Shown here one piece after another: positions 11,512 to 26,500 of a stretch of 64,000 nucleotides of DNA; the stretch's first letter is position 1, and each line of letters starts with the position of its first letter. Under the pieces are notes generated by a model that was given only the letters and a program-made list of their open reading frames with translations, ran no database searches and was not told the origin of the DNA. The stretch comes from Cepaea nemoralis (taxonomy: Eukaryota > Mollusca > Gastropoda > Stylommatophora > Helicidae): positions 248,001 through 312,000 of the forward strand of contig JACEFZ010028134.1 in assembly GCA_014155875.1 (NCBI GenBank). Direction: 5' to 3'. Made by a program: the position numbers and the translations under genes.

Positions 11512-14500
11512 GTATTTATATAATTTATATTATAAAAATGTATACTAAAAATGTGTTCTCTTAGTACTCTTACTCTGCTTATGTATGACAAGATGACGTC
11601 TGACATATGATATATCACGTACATCAAACCGGTGACACTTTAACGCGTGATCAAATGACAAGGATTTTTCTTTTGAATGATCATAGGAACTTGCTGCAAT
11701 TTAACTGTTTATGATGTGTTGTGTGTGAAATATTGAGATATACACTACACATCTACAACACACATTCCATTATTTGGCTGCTAAGTCCATATTTCCTATT
11801 TCTTTCTTCTTTATTATTTTTCATTAATATCCTTGTGGGTTGTAATTAGGATATAATAATCTTATATATATTTTTTAAAGTATACATTTTTCTATATATT
11901 TTTTTGTAGATAACATTTTTCAATATATGTTATATTATTGTATAATGTACGCATAATGAACTTATCCTTATGTCATATAATTGGGAATGTTTACACTGAC
12001 TATCACCTAAAAATTGAAATTTATTGACTCACCAGTGTTTGAACCTGTTCCCCCTAAAAGATAAATACAAGTGTTTCTATAACTTACAGTTGGTATATTA
12101 TCTTATGTATTCTCTGGTCTTTACTACTTTCCTTTACTTCTGTGAGGTCCAATCACTACCCGTCAATTAATTTTTTTTACGATTTCAATGGCCTGAGAGT
12201 TCTCCAGAAATTATATTTCATGGCTCTTTCTTAGAAACTACAGGCTCTGTTGCATAGTAGTTACGGATGCAGTTTGTGATCCCGCAAACCCGCGTTCGAA
12301 ACACAGCTGCATGCAATTTGGCAGCAGACCGTGTTGTATTGGCTTTTACAAAATGGTATGGGTGCCAGTCATTCAGAAAGAAATGGCAAATTACTGAATG
12401 TAAAACTTGCTAAGTGATCATAACATCAAAAAATGCTGGTGTTGACTGCAACGTCCTGCAAAGGATACGCAGCTAATTTTTTTCTTAGAAACTAAAAAGT
12501 TTTGTACACTAGTTTTTGACAGTTTTAGCTTCTGAACTTTTTCTGTTTTGAACAATGCTATCATGTGAGATCAGCTATAGCTTGCTATTTGTTCTACGTT
12601 TGATTTTAACATCATAAAGAAATATGACTAGATATTTTAACATGCAGCACAGTGTATGTTACCAGATTGGAAGTCATATGGGAGACTGTGGCTGAGAAGG
12701 TGACAGTGTCTGCCTCATGTTCAGAATGTACCAGGTTCGATTCTAGCATAGGGTAGGGCATTTGCAAGAACCCTTGGTATCTAATGAAGTCACACGTTCC
12801 CATGATCTCTTGGGTAGTGAGATCAGACACATAGCCTTCTTGGATAAGGGCAAAAAACAGGAGGTCCTGTGTGCCAGTTGTGCCCGATAGCAACCCAGCA
12901 GTAGATGAAAATCACAAAGAGTAGGCCATAATATTGCTACCCTGGCAACATTGTGAGGAAAGGAAACCTACCCATAGGTAGACAGAGCCTGTTGCCTGGG
13001 ATGGAATCTGTCTGGAGGAAGCAAGCCTTAACAGATACAGTGCCAGACAATAAGTAGGCCTGGACCTAACAAAAATAGATGGCACAATATGGGAAGTAAG
13101 GGTGTGTTACAGTTATGACTAAAAAGTTTTTAATATGATAGCAGACATATTGTATTACAACACAATGACAACATTTCGGTGATATCTAAGCCCATGGAAG
13201 ATATTTTAATTTTAATTTTAAAATTAATTTTAATTTTAAAATTGTAATTTTTAAGTTTTAATTTAAAAATGTTTAAATTTTAATTTAAAAAAACAAATTT
13301 TAATAAGCCCATGACAGATATGGGAATTCGCTCAAGACGATTAATTATCCCATGGCACTTAATCAGTTAAACATGTTGAAGTCAGACACACCGATCTTTG
13401 AGGTGGATAAGTAGGTGTGACAGACTCCCCTCTAAAGAAGAATAAAGAAGTAGAAAAAGAAGAAAGTCATCCACTCTTGTTTAATTCAGTGTGGCTACTG
13501 TCCCCCTGAGACAACTGCTGTGAAATCTTTTGGGACTGAATTTGTTAATCAGAAGAGGTGAGAGACTTCATTGCACTGGGTTTTACCCTATCTGGCCTGG
13601 TCTCTCTCTGCAGAATGGCAAGCTGTTGCCGAGGACATCTGACAATGCATGAACTCCATAACTCTAGCGATAACCCCTGGGGTCTCAGGAATAATTGTAC
13701 TCGCGGCCTGAACAAGGCAGTTCATAAATTGACCCACAACCTTCAGAGTACAAAGCCGTTGGTGTGACCACTTCACCACAGAAATAAGTGTTTTTTCATT
13801 GATGTTAATATATATGTGAAGTGTTATTGTATGTTCCTTGAAAGTTAAAGAACCATGTCTTTATGTCATTCTGACAGGAAGTGGTACAGCGTCCGTATTA
13901 TACACACACACAAAGAAGAAGTCAGTGGGTGATGTGGTCAGGATCTTCCTGGCTACCTTACTTAGCAGAAAACGTTCTGACGCCCATTTTGTGAAGCCTG
14001 ATTGACCCGAGGTCTAATAATCCCACCTCCAGAAGAATTTGAATATAGGACCACCAGATGTACCAGGGAGTGCACTATCAACTAGATAGTTACAGTTACT
14101 ACACTTACACCCTGAAGTTTGCTTTTACAGCAATGCTTATTATGTTTTAATAGAAAGCACAAAGAAGGGTTTTAGCTTCCAATAGAAGACATAAGTTACA
14201 GTAATGTCAAATAAATGTGCCCCATCTAAATGTACAATTTACGTCAATGGTACACATTTAGGGAAAATCAAGAACTTCAGTTATTTTGGGAACATGGATG
14301 ATATCAGATGGGAAATGCTGTATAGAACAAATAAAAACTATATTTTATAAAATGAAGAAAATAATGTACAATAATTCCAATATGTTAGAAGTCAGTAAAA
14401 AGAATATGTTCATACTAAATTTGAAAAAAATTCATTATATGATTATGAACTCTTGATACGTCTCTTGAAGCCACAGACATATATTTCTATAGAGGAACAC

Positions 14501-17500
14501 AAAAAGTGGCCATGGACAGCCAAAATGAGTAATCAACATGTTTTGAAAGAGGTGAGGACGCAATGGAAGCGTATCTTGGACAATAGAATAGAAAATCTGA
14601 AATATATAATAATGTTAATGGGAAAAGATTACCCATGTGTTACCAGGTCCGATAAAGAAAACAAAGAATTGTTATACTGTAATCTACATGACACATTTGT
14701 TACACTGTAACATACAATACATGATTAAAAGGCCAGTAAAGAAGGATTGGCGTTACACTCTCTCATTCCATAGAAAACATTAGTTGCAAAATCTAATAAA
14801 TCATGAACAAGTCCACATAAATCAGGACCTGGCATGAGTAACTATCTAAGGGGGGCTGAGTGGTCTCGAGGTATGGTGTCCGCCTCGAGTGCTGGAGGTC
14901 CCGGGTTCAGGCCCCTGTGAAGACCGGGATTTATTTAAAAACTCCACATGGACTTCCAATAATAAAATTCACCTGGTCTCTGGGTAGTAAGATCGGACGC
15001 CCGTGTGTATTGTTGCGCATGTAAAACAATCCCTTGGCAGTTGGAAATTGAAAAAGAGTAGCCTAACGGCGCTGCCCGGGCAAAATTTCGAATTAAAAAT
15101 CTACCCAAAGTATTTCAGGATCCTCGCCGATGCAACAGAGTTCGTGCATTGAGTTGAGTTTCTCCAGACTCAGGTTTGAGTTAGGAGGAAAACGGAGCAC
15201 TTATGGGTTAAACCGTGTGCCGTGATGTTGATCCAACGACTGAACTAAACTAAACTAAACTGGCGTGAGTTAGATGTAGGTCTGTGCTTCATGGGGAGAT
15301 AAAAGGCAGCAGCAGAAGAAGTATGGGTAAAGATAATGTAGACAACAGACAAAGACAATACTGGACAGTTTTATATTCTTCTTCTTCTTCAGCTTTCCGA
15401 GCCATTGAGGTTCTTTGCTGCAAATACAATCCGTCTCCATTCGTCTCTATGGTGGACCCTCTCTTGCCAGTCGTTGATTCCAAGTGCTTGTAGGTCTGTA
15501 CATGTATTATCTCTCCACCGTCTTCTTGGTCTACCTCGGGGTCTACGGTCATTTATTTCCTGAGTGTAAGCGAGTTTTGTTTCCCTATTATCTTCCATTC
15601 TTTCTATATGCCCCAGCCATTGTAGTCTATTAGCCTTCATGATACCAGTGATTAGCGGGGACTTAAACAGATCATAAATGTCTTTGTTACTTCTTCTTTT
15701 CCACTCTCCACGTTGTGTATCCTTTATGGGTCCAAAGATGCGTCTTAAAATTTTGTTCTCAAAGGTTTGTAACAAGGCTTCGTCTCCTTTCGTTGTACTC
15801 CAGGTTTCAGAGCCATTCAGCACAACTGGTCTGATCAGTGTTTTGTATTATGTCATAAAAATGTTTTCATAAATAGCTGTGGGGGAGAGGTTGCTATGGA
15901 CATGTGGGTGGGATCATCCACACCAGCTGGCTAGATATTTGACGGTGATGAACAACCACTTGTGGTTAGATGTTATTTTAGTATTTCTCACCTGACATGG
16001 AGCATCTGCTGTGGACTTACCTTCACCTATGTTGTCCTCACTGAACATTTGAATAATAAACAGTCAAGGCCCCTATTACACGCCTGAAGACCCTTTAGGC
16101 GAATAGTGCTGGACCCATATTTGTATAGACCAATCAGCACTCAGTAAGTCATGTGTTCAGTACCAGGCTGGCTGCCTTTACTGCCCAGGACATTTCCTGG
16201 TACCAATTTTATGCTGGGTTGACCTGGGAGCCCTGGGCAATCAAAAATTCTGCTCTGATGTGGATTCAAACTCATGAGCTCATTGCCGACAGGCAAGCAT
16301 GTAGCCATTATCCCATCACATCACCAATTGAACATTTTATTCATGATTTATTTCTCTCCATTCTCAGGCCTTGCTAGTGGCAAACCAGAAGGGAGAACAT
16401 CTAATTCCCCTGTACTGTTTTGATCCTCGACATTATGAAGGAACGTACCACTACAAGTTCCCAAAGACAGGCAGTCACCGCCTTGGCTTTCTGTTAGATT
16501 CAGTTGCTGATTTAAAAGAAAGATTAGTGTCTCATGGCAGGTAGGTATGGGCATTAGGCTTATTTAAAGTGATGAAAATATCCAACGGGCTGAGATCATA
16601 AGTAAACTCAACTAGCACCTTGCCATCTTGACAGATGATAGTTTGTTACTTTGTGCTTCAAAAAGGCATATTATGAGGGGGCTTCAAATGAAAACCTTAA
16701 AAGTGTGCTAGAAATTACAATAACCAAGCCATTGTATTATAATCTTTCAATATTGTTGTTAAGGATGTCAGGGGTGTTAAGCATGTGACATAACAATACA
16801 GATAAACACGGTGATATCATAAGGACAGTTTAAAGATGGCCACCCCATTTTTGACATGCACCAAAGAGTAGCAGTGTTCTGTTATCCATTTTTTTAAAAA
16901 TCAGTGAAGGGGTGAAACCTATAGAAATTCATCAGCGAAAGAAGGTCCACTATGACGATGCTTGCCTGACAGTCCAGCAAGTGTGTGGGTGGAGTAAGAA
17001 GTTTCAAAACAGCATGACTTCTGTGGCAGACTGTTCACATCTAGGTCAGGCACACCAAGTAGTTACACACACAACCAAGAGAATTTGTTTCTACAAAAAT
17101 CCAAGCACTTTATCAGCGCTGGAGGACTTGCATTGAATGCAGTGGTGACTACATCGAAAAATGATACATTTGTTCTTTACTTTTTTAGAATATTTTCATC
17201 TCCCCCCTTCCCTCCCCCCTCGTAACTACAACCCATGGTGATAGCAAATGTGAGTCATCAGACCAATTCGTGCAGTAAATGTTCATCAATATTGAGTACA
17301 TGTGAACACATGGTAATTTCCACCATCATGCACAATCTGACATCTCACACTCTCAGTGTGTGACCTATCTGCAGTCATTTTCTCCTCTGTCTTTATTCCA
17401 TTTCTGATCTTTTCCCTCTATGCAATACGATCAGCGACACTTGCTCCCAAGGTGCAACATAAGTAAATAGGAAGCTTGGTCCTTGGAAGGCTAACTCGGC

Positions 17501-20500
17501 CAACAAACGGCTGCAGAAGTCAGATGTGTCGGCCTAACGGCACAAGAATGCAGCTCTGATGTAAACATGCACAATGCAATCATGTCCGGAAAAACTCCAC
17601 GGATGAACACAGAAGAAGAAGGAAGGTTGATAATGACTACCTCGTCAGTAATAATCCAATGGTGTTTGGACTCCACTCTTTAGCCAATTATCAGATAGCA
17701 GTGCGTACATGTATTGACATTGTATTGACATGAAACTGTGTTTCATAATGACAACATTTTGAGAATGATTAAAACAGTTACTAATAAACTACAAACATTC
17801 ATCATTTGGTGCCTATGCAAAATAGAAGAACTTGACTTAAATGGTATGACAGAATCAACAATGTGTTCATAGATAGAAGTAAACAAATACCAATGAATTA
17901 AGACATGCAGAAAAGATGCAAGTGATGGATGGGACATAAATTGACAAAAACCTAAAAATAATATACTGCCTGCAATCGACAGGGTGAAATAAATATTTGT
18001 TTCCCCGCATATCCTATTACAGGACATCGCTGTCAACACCAGCATTTCATCGCTGTTGTTGATTTTTTGGCAAGATTACGCTCAGTTGTTTGCCATTGCT
18101 TTCTGAGTGGCCGGCTCACATATCTCATAAGTAACGGGTGCGGTGAGAACCGCTACAGATTCTCGCGCAGCTGCATTTGCTCACAGGGATAAACGGGATT
18201 ACGGAGAAAGTCGCTAACTCCTAGGCCAGGGAGACCAGCGAATTAAATATAGGAAGAGCTAAAAATTCACGGATAAGAGATTTGAGACAGAAGTTGCTTT
18301 TATGGGGAGGACATGGACGGAGAGATAGTTAAAGATAGGACGGCTTGGAATGAGGTGGTTGAGGGTGTAGGCCCTAATGGAGGAATAAAGGGCAGAAGAA
18401 GATGTGTGAGAGGGATCAGACATGTTGTTAGTATCATTCTTCAGATGTGGCAACTATGGTATTATTCTTCATCAGTCAACAGCTATCATCTTCCTGACAT
18501 TCTAAAGATAGCATGGGCCATGGCTCTTGAATGTCCCGTATGATGTCGTCGGCGCTGTTTTTGTATGTTCTGATTCAACTAATCGACTGTTGTCTGCTTG
18601 TGTCTAAGTTACCATTCATCAACATACCCATTGTCATTCAGCTACAGAAGTTCACTGTGATCCATGAGAGAGCACAAGCCATCATCTTCACTAATAGCAC
18701 ATGAGACCTGCATTACTGAGATAGTGCAATGGCAGACTGTTGTGGGCTAGGATCTGCTAAACAATGCGTCTCATATAGGTGTTTTAGGGTGTCACACATA
18801 GAGATCTGTGTGTATAATTTTGTTGCAGTGACTTAATTGTGAGACTGGGCAAGCCAGAACTGGTGATTGCAGACTTGATGAAAACACTCAGTCTTGGATC
18901 AGATACAGTAGTGGTTTTACAGAAAGAGGTAAGCATGTTGCCTTTTCTCCTGGCTTGTTCATAATCACAGCCATACTCTGGTATTATAAAACGTTAGGTT
19001 CTCTTCCATTGCTATAGAGAGAAAGCCATTGGGAGGTGAAGCAATGCCTGTAAAAATAAACATCATGCCATTACTGCACTGCAATCATGCTGGGCAGGTG
19101 TTGAATTGGGGACTCATCATCATAATTTGCCTTGCCAAAGGGCATAGGTGTTCATGTTTCTCCACAGATCATGTTCTTTGGTGTCTCGGCTTAATTCTGT
19201 GGATGATATTCCTCTTTGCTACCACCTCAGACCTTCTGGCATAATCTGTCCAGTCATCGCGATGTTCTCCAATGCCTCTCTTCTCCTGATACAACCAAAG
19301 AGCACTGATGGTCTCTAATGTATCATGATCTCTCATTAGCTCTTCCAGTCATCATCACCATCATTATTCAACAGGTACTTTGCAGAAATCATCATCATTA
19401 TGTAACAGGTCCTTTTCAGGAAATTGCTTTCCATGTCTGCTGAAAAGTGTCTCGATCTCTTCTTATTTCTGTGCGCAACATTGTGCTGGTTGACCCCTGG
19501 CACGTCTTCCAGGAAGCAGGCCTTCTGTTATTTCCAAGCCATTGTCATATTTCATATGGCCAAAGATCCTCTGTGTGTATGCACCTTGACAGAGCTTGTG
19601 TGGTCCAATGACCCCAAGAACTACGAACGAACAAACTTTATTTTCAAAGGGTCACAAATTGGGCACGCAGGCCAATCTTACATTCAGCCTTTTGAATCAC
19701 TCATCTTTCGTTTATCAATTGTGCATGTTACATTCACATAGGAAAAAAAAAACATTGTCAAATGAATTTTGTAAACATAAACAATGCATATTACCATGTT
19801 ATGAGACAGGCAGAGAGACAGACACATGCACATTCATAAACACACACACATACATATGTGCATACATACTTATATCATTTGCACACTCTCACACAGTTAT
19901 GAACTGTTAAGAGCTATGACGACAGCAGGACAGCTGCTGGTAGAGTCTCCCATGTTGAGGGATGGGAACCAGATGAAGAGATACCCAAACCTGCTGTCTT
20001 GTAGCCAGACGGTACAGCCAAAGGCTAGGGAAAGTAAACACAACAAAAAAGTTAAGACCATATATCTATGGCATGCAGTGAGGCAGAATCTTGCCTGCAG
20101 CTCTGTAAAACTAGCATAGAGCTATTAGTGTTGAGGTGAGGTACAAGGTATCAATTTATGTTACTCATAACACCGGAGCCTTAATTTTTTCCCCTTGCAT
20201 ATGGCTCAAATCATCAGTCCGCAAATTTGATTAAATTGTTTGTTACTTTAGTTTCATTTATGTTGAGGTGCCAATCACATTTCATGTTTCATGGGGTTTA
20301 TTGTGATTTTGTAATTAATTTTATAAAATACAAAGTCAGTATGTATTTAAACCTGAAAATAACTTGTGTTTTTTTTTTTTGTGGTAAGGTCACAGATGAA
20401 GAAATTAAAGTTGAAAATGATATCCAGACAAATTGCAGAGTGCACCTGGTCACCACATGGGGTCATACCCTATATCATATTGAAGATTTACCATTTCCAG

Positions 20501-23500
20501 CCAAAAAGTGAGTGGTTTGTTAATGTTGCCAGATAGGGCTGTCAGCTCTGTAGCTGTTTTAGCAAGTGTCATGCAATTAGCAGAATGATCAGAGGCCAAA
20601 GCACAAAGGAAACAAACCACAGACATCAGAAGCATGCTTTTGGTATTCTGTAATCATGTCTTGAGATGAGAAACACTGAAATCTGCTGCAGCAACTGCTA
20701 GGACTAATGACTGACTAAAATAGTTCTCTGAGTTTTATTCCTTAATGATGGCCAGATTTGATGTTTTTTCTCACCAGTTTGGTTTTTCCTATACATTATC
20801 AAATGCTGTTTCTAAATCTACCCACAGCTGTTTCTAAATCTACCCACACTGTTAGTATGTGTTTTTTCTTTTGGAAGATATCCTCTGTTTCTTGAGGTGT
20901 ACAGGTTATTTTATCGTCAGTGGATCTTTGTTTTCTGAATCTTGCTTATTGTGTTGTTAATCTGTGTTTGTCTTCCAGATGCCACATTAGATTACTGTTG
21001 ATACTGCATTCCATTAATTTTCCAATGTAACTAAGTAGATTGACAGGCTGATAATCATTTGTTTCTGCCAGCTATATTCCTTTCTTCGGACTGGTATTAC
21101 TATAGCTTCCTTTCATGTCTGTGGGGCTACTCCTCTCTTCCAGCTGCAGGTTAGGACTGCTAGTAGTTTCTTTTTTGCCTTAGTACCTAGCGCTGTTAGC
21201 AAGCATTTCATTTGTAATTCCAACCTCACCTGGTGATTTAATTTTTAGGGTACTCTCTTGGGTACTGTCTTGTAACTTGTCACTATTGTTGTTAAGGATG
21301 TCAGAAGTGTTAAGCATGTGTCATCATGGTGCAGATAAACACGGTGACATCATAAGGACAGTTTACAGATAACCACCTGACTTTTGACATGCACCAAAGA
21401 GGAGCAGCGTTCTGTTATCCATTTCTTGATCAGTGAAGGCATGAAATCTATAGAAATTCATCCACGAATGAAGGTCCAGTATGGTGATGTATGACTGTCA
21501 GTCTAGCAAATGTATGAGTGGAGTAGGAAGTTTTAAAAAAGCGTGACTTCTGTGACAGACTGTTTACCACACCACATCTTCAATGATGTGATACAGTACC
21601 GCAAAGTGGGTGCCATGGCAGCTTACTCCAGAATTGAAACGACCCATTGGTGCTTCTCAAGAACTAACCCCAAGTGATTTCCACCTGTTTTGACAACTCA
21701 AAGAGTCATTGAGAGGAAAGACTATTCGGTCTGATGACGAGGTGCAGCAGATGGTGCATGAGTGGTTACACATAGGACCAAGATCATTTTTTTCTACAGG
21801 AATCTAAGCACTTTATTGGTGTTAGAGGACTTGCATTGAACACAGTCGTGACTACATCGAAAAATTATACATTTGTTCTTTACTTTTTTCAGAATATATT
21901 CACCCCAAAAACAATGAAGGTTTTCATTTGAAATTTGGTGCATGTCAAAAGTGGGGCGGACATCTTTAAACTGTCCTTATGACATCACCATCACAGTGTT
22001 CGTCTGCACTGTGATGTCACACGATAAACACTCTTGACATCCTTAACAACAATATTGACAAGTTACAAGACAATGGCATTGTTATTGTGATTTCTGTCGC
22101 ACTTTTAAGCTGTTCATTTAAAGCCCCTTCGTTTGTGTTATTTTGACATATCTGTTCATCTTTGATTGCTTTTTTTTTCTTTCTGTTGTGACATCACTGT
22201 AATTTGCATTTGTACTTCATCAGTGGATTTACAGCTTTTTTCCACTGTAATTAAGAAATTTCCTTGTTTAATTATTATTAATTTTTTACTGGATCCTTCA
22301 TTAATTATGGATTTTGCTAGTTCCATAGTTTGTTTTTTATCCCTTTCTAAGTTTGTTTTGTGTCTCCAGCAATCACTTATTGTTTGATTTAATGTTTCTT
22401 TGTAATTTGCTGGGATGGTTTTGAGTGGGATCCAATTGTTCTCTCTCTGCTGTGTTCTTGGTAACTTAGACTTTGCAATTCTCCAGTCCGATATGGTTTG
22501 TAATTTTTTTTCTTTTTCCTCTTGAGATGGATTCAGTGGTTTGCTTGCAATATTACTTTGTTTAAACTTTTCACCATTATTTTAATTTTGCCAAGTCATT
22601 ATTTTATGTTTTCACAGTATGTATCTGTAAGCATGTTATACCTATACCAGTCAGCTAGTTTGTAATTCCAATCAGGCAATGGCTTTTGCTGCTATGGAAT
22701 ATAATCTATATTCATCACAAGTTTTACTGATCTGTGGTCACTGCCTTCTAATTAGTTTAGCACATGGCAGACAGTTTTCTGGAGGATGTCTCCTAGCAGA
22801 AGGCTATGTCTGGAGTGGATGTGGAACACCATCTTCTAGAGTAGGAGCTTAGGTTATTCATATTTGTTGATTAGATGATATTATAATCTTTTTCCTGGTC
22901 CTCCACTTCATTGTCTTTGTTGTCAGTATCTGTATATCCACATCTCTCTGAGCAGCCAATAAAGTATCCGACTATTGTGCAGTTTGTATCATTTATATCC
23001 ATGCTTGAAAGTATTAGATATTTATTTGATGGGGTGTATAGATGATAAATTCTGAGTTTCACTTCTTGTACATGTCACAGTGACTTGGAAAGAACGGTGT
23101 TAGATTGTTCCTGGAAGAGGTATCAGGGGTCAGCCGGCACTCAGATGGGCACAGGACATTCAGACATACTGAGTATGAGGCAGGAGACATGGCAAGAGAT
23201 CAAGAAACTTAGGTCAGCATGGCCGAATGGATAAGAATGTGTGTTCTTAAACATTCTGTGTGCTGATGCCTGAAGTAAGAGGTTCAGCCACTACACCAGG
23301 ACAGTTGGATTAAAATTTTGACCTATCGTCCTGACTTGGGGACGTAAATTACAAGTACCTCTGAAGTCAGAGTGGGTTCTCCCGATAGCAATGGCACTGT
23401 TAATAGGGAAAGCTAATCCACATGCAAATTTCAGTCCAGCACTTAAAAAAAAAAAGATCAAGAAACTTCTTGGGGCATCGTGATGATGAGAGCAAGATTC

Positions 23501-26500
23501 TACACCTCTGTAATTTCATTTTCGTTGTTAGAGTTTATAGATACTTCATTAATTGGTATTGAGTTTTGTGTAAATATTAGAACTCCACACCTTGTGTTCT
23601 TCTTGATTTAAATGTATAGCCTAATATCCTCTGACTGAAAATATGTGATAGGCACTGAGATGTGTCTCTTTGATGCATTCCAAATACATTTTGTTTTCAT
23701 AACGGCAATTTGTTAGAAAGACTTTTATGTTTAGGAATCCCTCGGCATTCCACTGTAGTATTTTGAGTGTGCAGGGTGTTTGGTCAATAGCTCTTACTGT
23801 ATCTCTCTGTGCTTTTACTCCACAAAACAGGGGAAGGTGACTGCCAATAACATTGTGTGGATCCCTTCGAGGCAGGGGTGCCACTCTGATTTCTTGTAAT
23901 TAGTGACATTATCATAAAGCAAGTTATGTTGCATCAGCCACGTATCATCAAGCTGTGACTCAGTACATCTGCAATAAATTTTGCTTTCCCAAGTCTTTGA
24001 CTGTTCTCAGTCTACCTACAAGGTAGCAGGTTTGTGTCTCACTTCATCTGGTCCTTATCCCTTGACCTGTCCAATATAGGAGAACCTATCAGTAGCTGTG
24101 TTACACTCGTATAACTCTTGTGGTCATTGGAACATGCAAGCCCTTCCACCACTTCAGGGTGGAGACACAACAAAGGGAAACTTCATTTTATTATCTTTTT
24201 CCTCAGTGTGCCAGATGTTTATACACAATTCAGGACAAAAGTGGAAGGCAAAGTTCCTGTTCGTAAATGTATAAGCCTTCCTGACAGACTGAAGCCATTG
24301 CCTGTTGGGATCTCTTCAGGAGTTTTACCAACTTTTGAGAACTTTGGTGTTCCAGGTGAGTTGTTTGGTTGTGTTTTTGTGTGTGTGTTTTCTCACTTTG
24401 AACACGCAAGTGCTACTGCTTCTAGTGCACTGGACTAATTTTTGCGTGTGGATTAGCTTTCCCTATAACCAGTATCCAATCACCATTAGGCAACCCACTC
24501 TGACTTCATATTGAGAGATACTTGTAATTTATGTTCCCAAGTTATGGACGAGAAGTCAGAATTTTAGTCCAACTGACTGATATAGCGGTTGGACACACTA
24601 CGAACGAACGAATGAACAAACTTTATTTTCAAAGGGTTAAGAATTGGGCACGCAGGCCCGTCTAACATTCTGCCCTTCTATCACTCTCTTTCATACATTA
24701 TTTCATTCACACATCATTCAAGGCTATCAGAGAACAGCAACAATATAACTACTACCTCGGCATCAGCACACTGGAGATTTAAGAACGAGTACTCTTATCC
24801 ATTTGGTCATGCTGCCCTCCATTTGGTTGTATTACTCTATGTTTAACATTACTTTCATTTTGTGCAGACATTTTGATTATTAGTTATTAAGTGTTGTGAT
24901 TATTAGTTATTAAGTGGGTTCATATAGACAACATATGTAAAGAAACCAGCCAAACAGAGACCGCAAGAATACAGCATGACGAGAACACAGAAGAAGAACC
25001 ATCTGCAAATCTAACTATTAGAGAACTCCTGTTTGCGGATGACCAAGCACTAATAGCAAAATCAGAAGCTAAATTACAAAACGACATGAATAGTCTAAAT
25101 GAAATGTGTAGGGAACATAACATGAAAATTAGCACAAGTAAAACAGAGGTAATGACTATAACTAAAGAAGAAAAAGCAACAACGATTCACCTAAACGAAC
25201 ATCCCTTGAAACAAGTAAAGAGTTTCAAGTACCTAGGAAGTATAATATCATCAAATGGCAAATCAGAAGACGAGATCGAAAATAGATGCAATAAGGCAAA
25301 CCAAATCATTGGACAAATGGCACCAATACTAAAGAACAAACGTATCAATAACTACTAAGAAAGCACTTTACAACACAATCTTCCTACCAACTCTATGTTA
25401 CCAATGCCAAACCTGGACAATGACAGAAAAGAGAAAAGAAAAATCACAACAACAGAAATGAGATTCCTGAGAAGAATACTCAATGTATCAAGAAGAGATA
25501 AGATCAGAAATGAAGAAATCAGGACTAAAGTGGGGGTTATAGCTGCACTAGATTTTATTAGAAGGCAGCAAGTCAAATGGTTTGGCCATGCAAGTAGGTT
25601 ACTAACTAACAGAATACCACAACAAGCAATGATGTAGAGACTAGAGGGAAGCAGAGGAAGAGGCCGACCACGTAAACGATGGACGCAGGGAATAACAGAG
25701 TCCATGGGAATATCGATACATGAAGCCCATAAGCGGGCACTCTCCCACTGTTTATACTTCACCTCGACACCGCAAGGTACAAGAGGAACATGATGAGATG
25801 AGATGAGATGAGAATTGTTGTGAGATGTTCACATTTGTAACTATAAAACACTGTGCTGGAAACATATTCAGGTGCCAATATATCCTTTTTTTATGTTGTA
25901 TATCCCTTACAGGGACGTTGCAGTCAACACCAGCATTTTTCAGTTGCTGTTGATGTTCTAGGCAAGATTACGCTCAGTAGTTTGCCATTGCTTTCTGAGC
26001 GGCCGGCTCACATACCCCGTAAGTCACTAAGTGGCGAGAACTGCTACCGATTCTCGTGCAAGTTACGTCCCTTACGTGGATATACGGCATTACGGAGAAA
26101 ATTGCTAACCCCTAGGACAGGGAGACTGGCAATATATCCCTAGAGTTCCATAACAGCACATTCCGCAGTTCCTTTATAATTTGTCACAACTTCCCTGCAC
26201 ATTCTCTTCAGAATTGCCTGTACATGTTTCCAAAATGCTTTTCTAGAGAAAAAGCCTTGAGATATGTTGGGTATATGGTGTTAGCCCCATAGTTTTAGAC
26301 TAACAAGTACTCAATGGGTGATGTTTTCACTGTCGCACCAGCTGCCTTTACTTCCCGTGACATTTCCTGGTTCTCATTTTACAATGAGTTGACTTGGGAG
26401 TTCAGGGCAATTGTTTACAAATTGTGCATCCTGCTGGTGTGCATGAGAGACGTTGCTGCCATACTAAGGGATCGAATTGCTCATTGCATGGGGTCCATCA

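Larger units (their letters stand above)
20735..23890 (-). mobile_element. Endonuclease-RT LINE, long decayed copy
   Basis: Read from right to left. The APE-type endonuclease starts at 23780-23620 ([23 protein letters not shown]). It continues at 23620-23517 (CGVLIFTQN), then at 23062-22871 ([20 protein letters not shown]), and at about 22740 ([10 protein letters not shown], the catalytic SDH motif). The RT region at about 21240-20740 is recognisable but shredded ([14 protein letters not shown]). It is interrupted by a LINE scrap with SINE-2 (23085-23515) and by a mariner fold-back (21275-22135). Many stops; inactive. Confidence 0.7.
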
